A stretch of 64,000 bases of DNA from CAUPWF01 sp963515125 (GCA_052116865.1 JBQKKG010000015.1:3980-67979); one strand, 5' to 3'; numbered from the stretch's first letter, positions 17,218-26,704 are shown. Notes: generated by a model not told the origin, from the letters alone. Numbers and translations: made by a program.

Positions 17218-18657
17218 TTATTTTTCGAAAAATTTTGTTTCTAATTGAGAAAGAATATATTTGTTATTCAACCAAAAACATTGTTTAGGATATTGTCTAC
17301 CATCTGGCAATTCATATGTATCATTAGCATTTCGAGCATGTGGTCGTACATGACAGACATGATTATCAGATGAACCTGGAAAATTGTTGTATTTTTTACC
17401 ATTTTTAACTGTAATTTGTAATCCTTCTTTTAAAACTTTTTGGGTACGGCTCCATACACTAAACACATCTTTTCGCAAGTCCTCATATGGAATGTTCCAA
17501 AATTGACAACCTTCTAAAATCAATTCATTGTTAGAATTATATTTAAATACAATAAAAAGAAATCTAGTTTGTTCCAAATATGTTCCAAAAGTCGATGTTT
17601 CCCATTCCTCTTCTACCAATTCTTTAAATTTAAATGTCGGAAATGACATACTTTCTTTAATTTTATTATTTTCTTCAATACGAATAGTCTTTACTACTAT
17701 ATTTGCCTTTTCAAATTCTTCTGCATGATTTCCATTTATTCCAAGAATTCGATATGCAATCATTGCTTCTAAATTTTTAGGCTTTTTTTCACAAGATATC
17801 TCAAATGTACTACACAACTCATCGATGCTCGCACCTTGATGTTCATTAATCATACTTACTACATAATCTTCAAACGAATCTGGAATCACATCCTTAATAA
17901 TTGGTTCATATGTATTTTTCCCTGGAACGATATAATTATCCAGGATATATGTCATATATGAATTTTTAAAAGAAAACGCTCTAGGTTTTGCCAGTTCTGA
18001 ACTAAACGGTTGTGTTCGTCTGTCAGCAGATGTTGCTGCTTTTGTTGCTGCCCCAAGATACATCGTATCTCCTTCAGATAATTCATGTGCTTTCCCAGCT
18101 TTTATTTTTCCGACTATCAAATCAAAATCATGCTTTATAATTTTGACATCCTGCTCTGGTGGCGAAAATAACTTTACATAATTAATCTTATAATCAACAT
18201 TGAACTCCGCTTCTTGTAAATATAAGTAATATATCAAAAGAATCAATTTTGACTTGTTCCATAAATGACTTGTTTCAAACTCTTCATTGACTACAGCAAA
18301 ATAATCAATCATGGTAAGTATCAGACGTTCTTTTGCCACCATTCTTCCCTTAGTATTCTTTTTATATGGCGTAACTTTTAGCTCTACTCCAGCTTCAACA
18401 AAATCAGGTCTTGAATCACTATTACATGCATAGTGAAAGAACCTTTTTTCAACTATCTGACCCAAATTTCCTTTATTCTTTTTATTTTCACTGTCTCTAG
18501 CCGTTCTATATATATTTTTATCTCCAGGAAACATAAGTGATTGTTTGCGTTCATCTTCCTCAATTATTTCTTGAAAAGATTTACCAATCAACTTTTGAGC
18601 ATAGCTTTCAATTGAAATCGGATCTGTTACGTCATATTCTTCGCTATAATTAATCAT
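17218..18657 (-). CDS. Sau3AI-family type II restriction endonuclease (GATC)
   Basis: A 479-residue endonuclease of the Sau3AI type, close to the 489 residues of Sau3AI. The N-terminal MutH-like domain carries the catalytic D85 and E92-x-K94 in PDFVEAGVELKVTP, followed by the family's KERLILTMIDYF strand. The middle GKAHELSEGDTMYLGAATKA and PRAFSFKNSYMTYIL stretches match the conserved Sau3AI linker. The C-terminal half is the second, catalytically dead MutH-like domain, including CHVRPHARN. Sau3AI cuts GATC and is blocked by m5C. The start at 18657 overlaps the Vsr stop. The gene lies upstream of the methyltransferase, which has its own promoter. Confidence 0.88.
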   Translation of the reverse strand: MINYSEEYDVTDPISIESYAQKLIGKSFQEIIEEDERKQSLMFPGDKNIYRTARDSENKKNKGNLGQIVEKRFFHYACNSDSRPDFVEAGVELKVTPYKKNTKGRMVAKERLILTMIDYFAVVNEEFETSHLWNKSKLILLIYYLYLQEAEFNVDYKINYVKLFSPPEQDVKIIKHDFDLIVGKIKAGKAHELSEGDTMYLGAATKAATSADRRTQPFSSELAKPRAFSFKNSYMTYILDNYIVPGKNTYEPIIKDVIPDSFEDYVVSMINEHQGASIDELCSTFEISCEKKPKNLEAMIAYRILGINGNHAEEFEKANIVVKTIRIEENNKIKESMSFPTFKFKELVEEEWETSTFGTYLEQTRFLFIVFKYNSNNELILEGCQFWNIPYEDLRKDVFSVWSRTQKVLKEGLQITVKNGKKYNNFPGSSDNHVCHVRPHARNANDTYELPDGRQYPKQCFWLNNKYILSQLETKFFEK

Positions 18658-19111
18658 AATTCCTATCTCCCATCTCAAAATCAAAAATCGTTTCCTCTAT
18701 TACCCTAATACATTCATCCGTCTTTTTCAAAATATCTTTCCCCCAAAAATGAATTACCGTCCATCCTAAGGTTACTAATTTTTTGTCCTTTTCAATATCT
18801 CTATCGATATTCTCCTGTATCTTTTTAGTCCAATATTCTCCATTATTTCCTTTTTCAATTTTCTGTCTTAATATGTCCCAATCCTTTCCATGAAAGAACT
18901 CACTATCACAAAAAATTGCAATTTTGTATTTAGTAATGCAAATATCCGGAGAACCTGGTAATGCCTTGTAATTTTTCCGATATCTATATCCTTTTGCCCA
19001 TAAAGCTTTTCTCAAAACAATTTCTATCGATGTGTCTTTTCCACGGATATGACTCATTGTCTTTTTTCGTTGTTCAGTTACATCTTTAAAAATTCTTTCT
19101 TTAGTTTTCAA
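18650..19111 (-). CDS. vsr: Very short patch repair endonuclease Vsr
   Basis: A 153-residue Vsr-type nuclease that nicks T:G mismatches arising by deamination of 5-methylcytosine, and so accompanies C5-methyltransferases. Diagnostic stretches are MSHIRGKDTSIEIVLRKAL, LPGSPDICITKYKIAIFCDS (catalytic Asp) and FFHGKDW. The usual zinc-binding C-H pattern looks altered, since FCDSEFFHG replaces the common FVHGCFWHxH form. The start codon is TTG at 19111 with GGAAG seven bases upstream. An internal ATG would delete the conserved start. It overlaps the Sau3AI-like gene. Confidence 0.88.
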   Translation of the reverse strand: MKTKERIFKDVTEQRKKTMSHIRGKDTSIEIVLRKALWAKGYRYRKNYKALPGSPDICITKYKIAIFCDSEFFHGKDWDILRQKIEKGNNGEYWTKKIQENIDRDIEKDKKLVTLGWTVIHFWGKDILKKTDECIRVIEETIFDFEMGDRNYD

Positions 19112-19126
19112 ACTACCATCTTCCTT

Positions 19127-20411
19127 CTAAATTTTAGAATGGTCTAACACATTATTATTCAATTTCTCATAATATTCCTTCAATCTGTTTTTGGATCCTT
19201 CCAATGAGTCTAACCACTGATCCATATTTGATGTATTTACAGAATTTTTTCTTAATATTCCGCAATATCAGATGCTGTAACTATTAATATTGGATGTCCA
19301 TCCTCGACTACTTCATTATAAGCTTGATTGTCCACACAACTTGTCGTAATCAAAATCCCAAACTGACGATATCTGATACGAGAAATCAACCTGGACATTT
19401 CTCTAACACCTACTGCATGATTTTCATTATAACATTTTGCCTCCAGTGCACAATCTATTTTCAGTGGATAATTTGCTTTTCCTCCCGTACTAATTATGTA
19501 ATGTCCAACTGCATCACGTCCACCATCTCTCCATGGTCGAGTAATTGAAAAATGAACAAAGTTCGTATCCATTTTAGCCACAATATCAGTTGCGCAATTT
19601 TCGAATGCCTGAGGAAAATCTTTATAGTAACCTCGGATAAAAGATAGCATTTTATTTCCTTCTCCATCACTTTGCAGTTGATCATATCGAGATGGTATCT
19701 TAAATATTCTTGGAGCTTTTAATGCATCAATACCATTTCTTCCTTCTTTAATGAACTTCTTCCATACTCCCGGAGCATATTTCAAACTATTTTTATGGTC
19801 ATATATTAATGCATTGATCCATTGCTTTGGTATAGCCTTTTCACCTGTATTCAAAATTGTAAAATATGCTTCATAATTTTGAAAACGTTTATCTTTTACT
19901 GTTCTCCAAAATGCTATCAAATCTTTATCCGGTGATATTTTAGGATTTCCTGGTGCTGCCAATCCCAAAAACTGAATGTCCCTTCCATTTCCAGTCTTTT
20001 TAAATACAAAGAATGGTGGTATATCTTTTAAGTTTACATCTTCATTCAGAAGTTCAAAAACCATTTCAAGGATTTTATTACCTTTTTTCTTTGTATCAGT
20101 CAGTTCTCTTCCTGATTTACGATTATCTCTATAGTAGCGAAATATACCTGTTTCTTCTTAAAGAAAATCAGGCCATTCTAATTCTTCCATCGAAGTATAT
20201 AGAACAACATATGCATATTTCCCCGACCCATCCTCACGTAATTTTTTTCTAAATCCACCAGAATTTTCGCATCTTGGAATTAGTTTATGAAATGGTTCCG
20301 CTGACATATTTGGAGTTCTTCCGAGTGAACATGGATCAAATTTTCATCCGTAGTTATTACAACTTTGTCCCCTGACATATTATTGTTCAAAAGAATCTTG
20401 GCTCCATTCAT
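19127..20411 (-). pseudogene. AspBHI-like modification-dependent endonuclease, three lesions
   Basis: Joined frames encode a protein of about 425 residues matching the AspBHI layout. An N-terminal base-flipping-like region (DPCSLGRTPNMSAEP, then ETGIFRYYRDNRKSGREL) is followed by a Mrr-type catalytic domain: SITRPWRDGGRDAVGHY, then ALEAKCYNENHAVGVREMSR with the E-x-K pair. Lesions are a frameshift near 20335-20346, an in-frame TAA at 20158-20160, and a one-base loss near 19250-19256 that moves the last 40 codons to another frame. AspBHI-type enzymes cut 5-methylcytosine-containing DNA. The longest intact piece (270 codons, 19252-20064) keeps the catalytic domain only. Confidence 0.8.
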
Positions 20412-20839
20412 TTCTAATTTCTGTGAGAATATATTTAAAAATCTTATCAAATTAATACTTAAGCTTTATATAATGAATAGACGACTAGTTGATAAATATG
20501 TTTTGCATATCAGAAGCAATATGGAAATCGTCTTTTCATCCATCAAAGCTACAACATAACCCTTCAAGTATATTCTTATACACGAATATTTTCAATAAAT
20601 TTACAAATTATTCAACTTCTTTTCTTAATATTATTTATATAAACTTCAAATAATCTCTCTATTATGTTAACTCAATTTTAGCACATAGTATTTTAATCTA
20701 ATCACTCCATAAGTCATTTTCTATATATTTACAGCATGAACCCACAGCTGCGCGCTAATGCAATTGAACAGGCTCTAAAAAACTATGATAAATAGTAATC
20801 AGATTCAATATACTGACAACTAAACAATTTGTCAAAGAT
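20412..20839. other. Non-coding AT-rich stretch
   Basis: No supported gene. The AspBHI-like gene promoter should lie at its left end. A short plus-strand frame near 20820-20920 lies inside the transposase remnant on the other strand and is not supported as a gene. Confidence 0.5.
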
Positions 20840-21133
20840 TTCTTAGACCTCTACCATCATAGTAAGGAATGGTCCCAACAACAGAGCATTTATCCTAATA
20901 CTCTTGCCAGAGTAACTTAAGAGTTAACCCAATCTTTTTAGTTCCTGATACATTATTTCTATGGCAAGTTTATTATGGACAACATGCAGTAGGCTTTGTA
21001 CTTTTTCAAAGTTAGCGACATCATCGTAGGTGATGCCAAGTTTTTCCGAGAAATGGATAACATCTATCAAGTTTCTAAATAGATTTGCCTTACGAAGTTT
21101 TAATATGGGCTTCACGTTGATTTTATTAACCAT
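20840..21133 (-). pseudogene. IS21-family IstA transposase remnant
   Basis: The frame from 21133 encodes 69 residues that match an IstA N-terminus: MVNKINVKPILKLR, then SEKLGITYDDV. Part of the HTH is deleted and the segment normally linking to FFPDK is missing. A +1 shift after ELKRLG restores LTLKLLWQEY, a conserved IstA stretch, before further stops. No istB is present. The remnant lies on the edge of the IS graveyard. Confidence 0.65.
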
Positions 21134-21237
21134 AGCTCTGCCTCCCTTCTGTAAAATTTAAAGTTAAACCTTATAGTGCAATTTTACAAAATGGAAATTC
21201 ATTGTGTAACTAAATGTAATTGGATCTATTAACTGTA

Positions 21238-21370
21238 TTGGTGGATTTCAAATGCATATCGATGGCACCACAGGCATGAAATATTCAGAGTTTGGTACTA
21301 CTTTAATGAAAATGGGGTTATGACACAAGATCAAAAAAATGGTGAAGTAGATTTGGGGATTTTAATATAG
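21238..21370 (+). pseudogene. Possible cell-wall-binding repeat remnant
   Basis: One plus-strand frame reads RVWYYFNENGVMTQD and then stops at 21368-21370. This resembles one choline/glucan-type cell-wall-binding repeat (GxWYYFNxNGxM). No start or upstream domain is left. The surrounding 21134-21428 interval has nothing else. Confidence 0.3.
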
Positions 21371-21428
21371 CACTTTACAAAGACAAAAAGTAAGCGCTCC
21401 GTAGAGTTTAGGTAATAAAATCATTACC

Positions 21429-22189
21429 ACCAGCTTAGCTGGTGGTTTGCTCTGCGGCTATAAACCGCTGTTCCCTACTTGCCTCTAAAGAGGCTTTGAA
21501 AATTTCGACTTCCGCACTGCGGCTACTGTCCACCCCTTAAAGGGCTTTTATTTGCCTTTCTTTACTGGCTCACCCGTAAACGGGTCAATGTACTCTTTTA
21601 ATGACATTTGATCATATTCTAAATCCTCTTGTAGTTGAGGTCGTATATTCTCTTCTATTTTCTTTGCATTTTTTCCTACAGTATCTACTAATATCCTCTA
21701 AACCAGAAATGCCGATTTCCATACTTATATGTTAAATCTGCATATCTATCAAATATCCTTAGCGAACTTTATCCTTTTAGATAGCCCATTATTTCTGCCA
21801 CACTAAACTTTGGTGGTATCCTTACAAACATATGGATATGATCTGGGCAAGCTTCTGCTACTATTATCTCAATGTCTTTCCTCCTACACAGTTTACTTAA
21901 AATGTAAGCTATATCCACTTTTATCTTTTGATAAATAACTTTTCTTCTAAACTTTGGTGCAAACACTATGTGGTACTTACATTCCCATCTTGTATGTGCT
22001 AAACTATTTTTGTCCATCTTGGGCACCTCCTTGGTGTTTTTATGCGGTTGGCGAACCTGCATTTTTTATATCACGGAGGTTTTTTATTGATTGAAGCTAA
22101 AGCTATGTGGGAGCACACCTGCATTGCATGTGGTTTTATTGGTTGTTAAACCAACAATGGTGTGGAAAAGCGCCTGCTCTTCCACACCA
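21429..22189 (-). mobile_element. IS200/IS605-family element, decayed
   Basis: A Y1-transposase relic is bounded by strong hairpins. On one side is a perfect ten-base-arm palindrome (21429-21449, ACCACCAGCT and its complement) followed by several shorter stems (CCTCTAAAGAGG type). On the other side is a long imperfect hairpin (22158-22189, GGTGTGGAA arms). Subterminal hairpins of this kind are recognised by TnpA of this family. Exact ends cannot be set without comparison, because IS200-type elements have no target duplication. Confidence 0.6.
21548..22017 (-). pseudogene. tnpA: IS200-type TnpA (Y1 transposase), two lesions
   Basis: From the ATG at 22017, preceded by AAGGAGG, the frame encodes WECKYHIVFAPKFRRKVIY and the HUH motif CPDHIHMFVRIPP. 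A nonsense codon (GGA TAA AGT) follows MGYLKG. The same frame then continues with IFDRYADLTYKYGNRHFW. A one-base loss at GYY shifts the C-terminus, ending in YIDPFTGEPVKKGK. The catalytic Tyr would lie near this second lesion. The original length was about 156 residues, so the copy is dead. Confidence 0.85.
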
Positions 22190-22268
22190 TATTTCTAACT
22201 AATTTTCATATAATATATTACATTACTATTTCTACTACTCACAATATATTGCTCATTTTGTTTAAATA

Positions 22269-23195
22269 TTAAAATTGAATTGGTATAGTTTTATTTTTTC
22301 TATATTTTAATACAAGTATTACCACACATATAGCTAGAACTGCGAACGTTATAATGCTTGCTTCAATCCCATAAACTCCACCGTTAATAAGATTGTCATC
22401 ATTTGTGCTAAAATCAAAAATTGCTGTTGGCTTTTTCTCTGAACCGCTTAAATTTAGTCCCAAAACATTAAAAAGACAAAAATTCCAAAAGCTATGCATA
22501 CCGCAAGCAATCCATATATTCTTATCATTGATAATAAGTAAGGCAAATATCGTTGAAACTAATAATAAATTAATAATTCCCACAATGCTAAAAACAAAAT
22601 CACCTACAAAAAGCGATGAAAAATGTGGAGCTGTAAATGCTAAAGAGCTAATAAGAATTGCAAGAGGTATTGATACTTTTTTTGAAAGAGAAGTCATTAA
22701 AAATCCCCTACAAAGCGTTTCTTCCATTGCACCTTGTATTATAAATGCGCCTAAAAACGCAAGAATGATTGGATAATTGATATTTTCTAAAAAGCCATTA
22801 TAAGAAATATTCCCTGTCAATACTATAATTCCAATTGATACCACTAATAAACCAATTCCTATCAATATACCTTTTAAGTACCCAAAAAACTTGCTGTTGA
22901 ACCCCATTGATTTTATCGAACGCTTTTCTATGAATTTACAATAAAGTATCGATATAAGCATAAATACCGCATAACCATAATACTTCATCAACGTCATTGC
23001 TTGTGTAGAAAGCATATCGCCTTGCAAGACATTATAACCCATTAAATAGTGAGCAATAATCATTAAACCTTCTGCCAAAAAGATTGAAGCAAAAAAGATA
23101 AGTACAAACGCTAACAATTTCTTTAAAATAAAGAAAGCAATGGGTATATCCTCTTGCGCATTAAATGGGCTAATCATTTTAAGTATTTTTTTCAT
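22269..23195 (-). CDS. CPBP intramembrane metalloprotease (Abi family)
   Basis: A 308-residue polytopic membrane protein with about eight hydrophobic segments. The CPBP motifs are present: EExxxR (E158, E159, R163 in AMEETLCRGF), FxxxH (FTAPH, H191) and HxxxN (HSFWN, H234). Prokaryotic members process peptides, act in bacteriocin self-immunity or regulate sigma factor release. It follows an XRE regulator with a C-terminal membrane helix by 18 bases in the same operon. The regulator may be its substrate or its controller, which is inference. Confidence 0.85.
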   Translation of the reverse strand: MKKILKMISPFNAQEDIPIAFFILKKLLAFVLIFFASIFLAEGLMIIAHYLMGYNVLQGDMLSTQAMTLMKYYGYAVFMLISILYCKFIEKRSIKSMGFNSKFFGYLKGILIGIGLLVVSIGIIVLTGNISYNGFLENINYPIILAFLGAFIIQGAMEETLCRGFLMTSLSKKVSIPLAILISSLAFTAPHFSSLFVGDFVFSIVGIINLLLVSTIFALLIINDKNIWIACGMHSFWNFCLFNVLGLNLSGSEKKPTAIFDFSTNDDNLINGGVYGIEASIITFAVLAICVVILVLKYRKNKTIPIQF

Positions 23196-23213
23196 TTTAT
23201 GTTCTCCTCATTA

Positions 23214-23591
23214 TTATAATGGCGGAAAACCATTTTGTAAAAAATATATTATCATTACGACGATATCAACAAGCATAATTGTACCTATTACAATACCTAT
23301 TATTTTCAAAGCAAAAAAAATTTGCTCTTTTGTGGTTTTATTGGTTTTTTCGTAATTTATTTCACTTGTATCATTGTCAGTTTCAGGTTGAGAATTTTCC
23401 CCTTTTATAAGATCATCCATTGATACATTAAAATATTCAGATAGCAATATTAGTTTTTCCATTTCTGGAGTAGTTTCATTAAGTTCCCACTTTGAAATAG
23501 TTTGTCTTGAAACATTAAGCTGTCCACCAAGTTCCTCCTGAGATATATTTTTTGCTTTTCGTAATTCTAATAGATTTTCTCCAAAACTCAT
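23214..23591 (-). CDS. XRE-family regulator with C-terminal membrane helix
   Basis: A 125-residue protein. Residues 5-60 form a Cro/C1-type HTH (ISQEELGGQLNVSRQTISKW). An acidic linker follows, then one hydrophobic helix (residues about 96-117) and a short outside tail. Membrane tethering of the HTH suggests release by proteolysis or ligand sensing at the membrane. The co-transcribed CPBP protease gene begins 18 bases downstream. Confidence 0.88.
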   Translation of the reverse strand: MSFGENLLELRKAKNISQEELGGQLNVSRQTISKWELNETTPEMEKLILLSEYFNVSMDDLIKGENSQPETDNDTSEINYEKTNKTTKEQIFFALKIIGIVIGTIMLVDIVVMIIYFLQNGFPPL

Positions 23592-23815
23592 TTTCTCACC
23601 TCACGTATATTATACCTCTTATGCTCTTCGTGCTACTACCAATTAGCACTTGAAGGTTGTCGCTTAAAGTTAACATTACTGTTATATAGGTTTTACAATT
23701 ACCTTTTGACAAAGATTATATAAATAATCTTACATTCTATCTTATACACCTTGAAAACACTGGATTTTCAAGGGATTTTGCTATCTATTTGCCCTTATTT
23801 CCCTTGGTTTTTCCC

Positions 23816-23860
23816 TCACTGGCATTTTCTTTCCCTTTTTCTCACAGACCCTTTTGCCAT
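23816..23860 (-). pseudogene. Tn916-type integrase N-terminal stub
   Basis: After a good AAAGGAG the frame reads MAKGSVRKRERKCQ and stops. This is the N-terminal signature of Tn916/Tn1549-type tyrosine integrases (MAKGSVRKKG...). The rest of the gene is gone. It lies about 140 bases downstream of the xis remnant, the natural xis-int order. Confidence 0.6.
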
Positions 23861-24001
23861 GATCAAACTCCTTTCAACGTGGCAAAGTGGAACTGCTTGA
23901 AGTAATAAAAATATTGTACCATACCCATCAAGCAAATTTCCACTTTATCATGTTAATTTTTAAAGTACCTTTACCTTTTCAAAGTCAAGCAGGTTGACTC
24001 C

Positions 24002-24264
24002 TTAATTGAGTGCTAAAAACTCCTCTAACACAGCAATGCGAATGACATTTTTTCTGCCGATAAGCAATGCAGGTAGTTTATTGTTTTTAATCAGTGACCG
24101 CAGGGTGTTTTTTCCAATGCCTGTATATAGGGCATATCCCAATGCCGCCGCTTTTGGTGGAATAAGTTTTCTGCCTTGCGATTGCTTTCTTCGAGGTACT
24201 CATAAACTTTATAACTAACTTCTACGGATACAGCTTGTCCGTTTATTTTTATGGTGATCTCCAT
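24002..24264 (-). pseudogene. Fused remnant of an ICE sigma-like gene and an excisionase gene
   Basis: From ATG 24264 the frame encodes a sigma-like conjugative-element protein N-terminus (VSYKVYEYLEESNRKAENLF, then KRRHWD). At about 24130-24138 it meets, in another frame, the C-terminal half of a Tn916/Tn1549-type excisionase (ALYTGIGKNTLRSLIKNNKL, ending VLEEFLALN). The element genes between are absent, so this is a deletion joint. Neither half is functional. Confidence 0.65.
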
Positions 24265-24371
24265 AGCTTTTTCGTCCTGATGTTAGAATGTAAATAGTAC
24301 AAAGTAAACGTGACTAATTCCTATAAAACAGGTATTATTAAAATCATAGGAGAAATGCAGGAGGAATAGTC

Positions 24372-24727
24372 ATGTCACAAGGAAGTAGATATTCACAACA
24401 ATGCAAAGAAGATGCTGTTAGGTATCGAAAAAATCATTCAGAGTTGTCATTAAAACAGGCTGCGACAAATCTTGGAGTTAGTGATTCTGCACTGAAGTCT
24501 TGGATAAGGGTTGCAAAGGAATCCGGGGGAGTTGTAGAAACCAGAGATTCTGGCAATTATTCAAGTGATGAAGCAAAAGAAATCGTAAGACTTCAAAGAG
24601 AATTGCGGGATACAAGGGATGCACTTGAAGTATTAAAAAAAGCCATCGGTATTCTGGAAAACTGACAGAGGTAATTTATACTGCCACGACAGATTATAAG
24701 CGTGAAAAAGAAGAGCAACCAAAATAA
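24372..24727 (+). mobile_element. IS3-family remnant: OrfA (24372-24665) plus OrfB stub
   Basis: OrfA is a complete 97-residue HTH protein (YSQQCKEDAVRYRKNHSELS and LGVSDSALKSWI), ending in a leucine-rich coiled coil. The A-rich slippery run near 24635 fits the usual -1 frameshift to OrfB. A frame starting in LTEVIYTATTDYKREKEEQ, typical of an OrfB start, ends at a TAA (24725-24727) after 21 codons. The catalytic DDE part is missing, so the element cannot move by itself. It abuts the ABC-3C cassette. Confidence 0.75.
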
Positions 24728-24732
24728 AATCC

Positions 24733-24779
24733 AAAAAACAGTGTAGCACTAATGTTTTACACTAGTTCGTACACTGTTT
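24733..24779 (-). terminator. Intrinsic terminator of the ABC-3C operon
   Basis: Arms AAACAGTGTA (24736-24745) and TACACTGTTT (24770-24779) pair perfectly, and the minus strand continues into six T residues. It lies eight bases beyond the stop of the ATPase gene. Confidence 0.8.
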
Positions 24780-24786
24780 CCATCTT

Positions 24787-26454
24787 TTAAAAATCAAATT
24801 TTAATAACTTATCTTTCTCTGATAACGTAATAGGAGTATTTTCTTCAATATATTCTATACACTCGTCATACCCCATAATTTGATATTTATTGATTGCGAT
24901 AAATACCTGTTTGTTTGTTTCTCTAGCAATTTCCCCGATAGCCTTGAGCATACCTGCTACTTGCCTTGGATCAATACCATTATAGCAAGCTGAATCTTGA
25001 AGCATTATTTCGACTTCCAAATTATAACGACATAAGAGATAGTCCATTAAATTCTTTTTTACTTCAGTGACCCCTTCTCCTGTATCTCCTTTTAAACTAA
25101 ACTCAAAACTTACTGGTCTAGCGGACAAATGTTTTTTACGAATTTTTATATCAAAATATGAACTTACTTCTTCATCATAAATTGATTGAATCAGTAAATA
25201 AATAAAGTCCCTATATTTGGTCACTAACTCATCATATGATTTTCTTACTTGTATTGCATTGCTAAATTTATCTGTTAAATTATCTGTCTCTTTTTCAATA
25301 TTAGTATCTACGTCCTTTACTTGTGACAATTTTCCTTGTTTGTACATTAATTCTTGCAAGTCAGAATTATACTTTCCATAAAGTTCTATTGATTCCTGAT
25401 ATACTTCATTTGTAGCAATAACCTTGCCAAGCGAGTCAACTCTATTTGAAAGTACACATAAGTTTTCTTCGATTTTCTTCATTTGATTTTCTAAATTTTG
25501 TTTCTTATTTCCAAGAAAAGCTTTTCTTTCTTCATATACTTTATTATGAAATTCTTCAACCTCTGCTAAATTCCTTTTAACCATTTCAGGAATTTCCTGA
25601 TTCACTTTTTCAAAAATAAGAAGTATATGCTCACTCGTCACTTCATTTTTTTTGGAACTTTCAATAAAATCTGAAAGCCTTTCACACTCAAGTCGCTTAT
25701 TCTCATAAGCACCTTTTAATTTTTTTAATTCTTTACTCTTCTCGGAATACTCTTCTATTACATTCTGTTGAATCTTCGACACTTCTATATCTTTTATCTT
25801 TTTTGAAACTCGATTCAACTCATCATGCAATCTTTCGACTTCTTTATCAACATAATATATTTCTTCATCAATTTGCTCAATATTCCATCCGCCGTAAAAA
25901 GATATAATCTCTTTCTTTTGCTTTTTCAAATCTGAAATTCGGTCTTGAGATGTATATATACCCTCAACATCTTTTAAAATATCCAAAATTCCTAACAATT
26001 GCAAACAGCTTACAACATCTGTTTTATCAGGTTGACTTCTCAAACTAATTTCTGTATTTTTTTTTGTCAAAATTATCTGTTTGCTATACAGTGAACGCTT
26101 TATTTCAAAAAAAGATTTATACTCTGTTAATGTATATTGTTTATTCCCTATTTGTATATTTTGGCTATCTCCAATAGTCCTAGTCACAATGTATTTTTTC
26201 TGCTTAAATAAAACTTCTGCTTTTAATTTGAAGTCTACTAATTTGTCGCTAACTGCCTTAGTATCTTCATTTGCACCTAATATATAATCTACGAACTTTA
26301 ACAGTAATGTTTTTCCCAAACTATTTATGGTCGCTTTTTTATTCTTGGGTTCTTGAATATCGCCATAAATAAAAGATATTCCTTTTTCATTGAATGAAAT
26401 ATTTCTGATAGTTTCGTCAAGAGGATTTAAAATTTTAAGATTTAAGATTTTCAT
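24787..26454 (-). CDS. ABC-3C system ATPase, DUF2326-type
   Basis: A 555-residue SMC/RecN-like ATPase. The N-terminal half-domain carries a Walker A-like loop (NSLGKT, residues about 45-50) and a long central coiled coil (about residues 170-390) with arms joined near 290. The C-terminal DUF2326 domain (SFEFSLKGDTGEGVTEVKKN, then LQDSACYNGIDPRQ with the Walker B/D-loop equivalent) completes the ATP site. This is the ATPase of the ABC-three-component conflict systems, thought to sense invading DNA and trigger an effector. It overlaps the middle component by 20 bases and is the last gene of the three. Confidence 0.82.
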   Translation of the reverse strand: MKILNLKILNPLDETIRNISFNEKGISFIYGDIQEPKNKKATINSLGKTLLLKFVDYILGANEDTKAVSDKLVDFKLKAEVLFKQKKYIVTRTIGDSQNIQIGNKQYTLTEYKSFFEIKRSLYSKQIILTKKNTEISLRSQPDKTDVVSCLQLLGILDILKDVEGIYTSQDRISDLKKQKKEIISFYGGWNIEQIDEEIYYVDKEVERLHDELNRVSKKIKDIEVSKIQQNVIEEYSEKSKELKKLKGAYENKRLECERLSDFIESSKKNEVTSEHILLIFEKVNQEIPEMVKRNLAEVEEFHNKVYEERKAFLGNKKQNLENQMKKIEENLCVLSNRVDSLGKVIATNEVYQESIELYGKYNSDLQELMYKQGKLSQVKDVDTNIEKETDNLTDKFSNAIQVRKSYDELVTKYRDFIYLLIQSIYDEEVSSYFDIKIRKKHLSARPVSFEFSLKGDTGEGVTEVKKNLMDYLLCRYNLEVEIMLQDSACYNGIDPRQVAGMLKAIGEIARETNKQVFIAINKYQIMGYDECIEYIEENTPITLSEKDKLLKFDF

Positions 26455-26704
26455 TATACATTTCCCCTTTCTCGTTGTAGTTTATCATTTTTGCCATATA
26501 CATAAATTCTAAAACATAGATATACTTCTGATATGTAGGAATAGACTTGATTTCATTTGTTTTGACATACTTTTTTACAAACTTATCCCATAACTTATCC
26601 ACTGTTATTTTCTTGTCACCTAAAATGTCCAACAAAAGTGCACTTACTCCGATATAGCTTTCCGCTAAACTGACATATTTATCTGGTAACACCATAACAA
26701 TCAC
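26435..26704 (-). CDS. ABC-3C system middle component
   Basis: An 89-residue helical protein (LAESYIGVSALLLDILGDKK, then KYIYVLEFMYMAKMINY) with the form of the small winged-helix-like middle component of ABC-3C systems. It starts one base after the larger first component stops and overlaps the ATPase. It is probably the adaptor between the ATPase and the effector-bearing component. Assignment depends mainly on its place between the two partners. Confidence 0.75.
   Translation of the reverse strand: MIVMVLPDKYVSLAESYIGVSALLLDILGDKKITVDKLWDKFVKKYVKTNEIKSIPTYQKYIYVLEFMYMAKMINYNEKGEMYNENLKS

Noticed and set aside
21238..21370. Cell-wall-binding repeat as a functional gene
   Set aside because: Only one repeat-like motif, no start and no signal sequence, so it was listed as a low-confidence relic.
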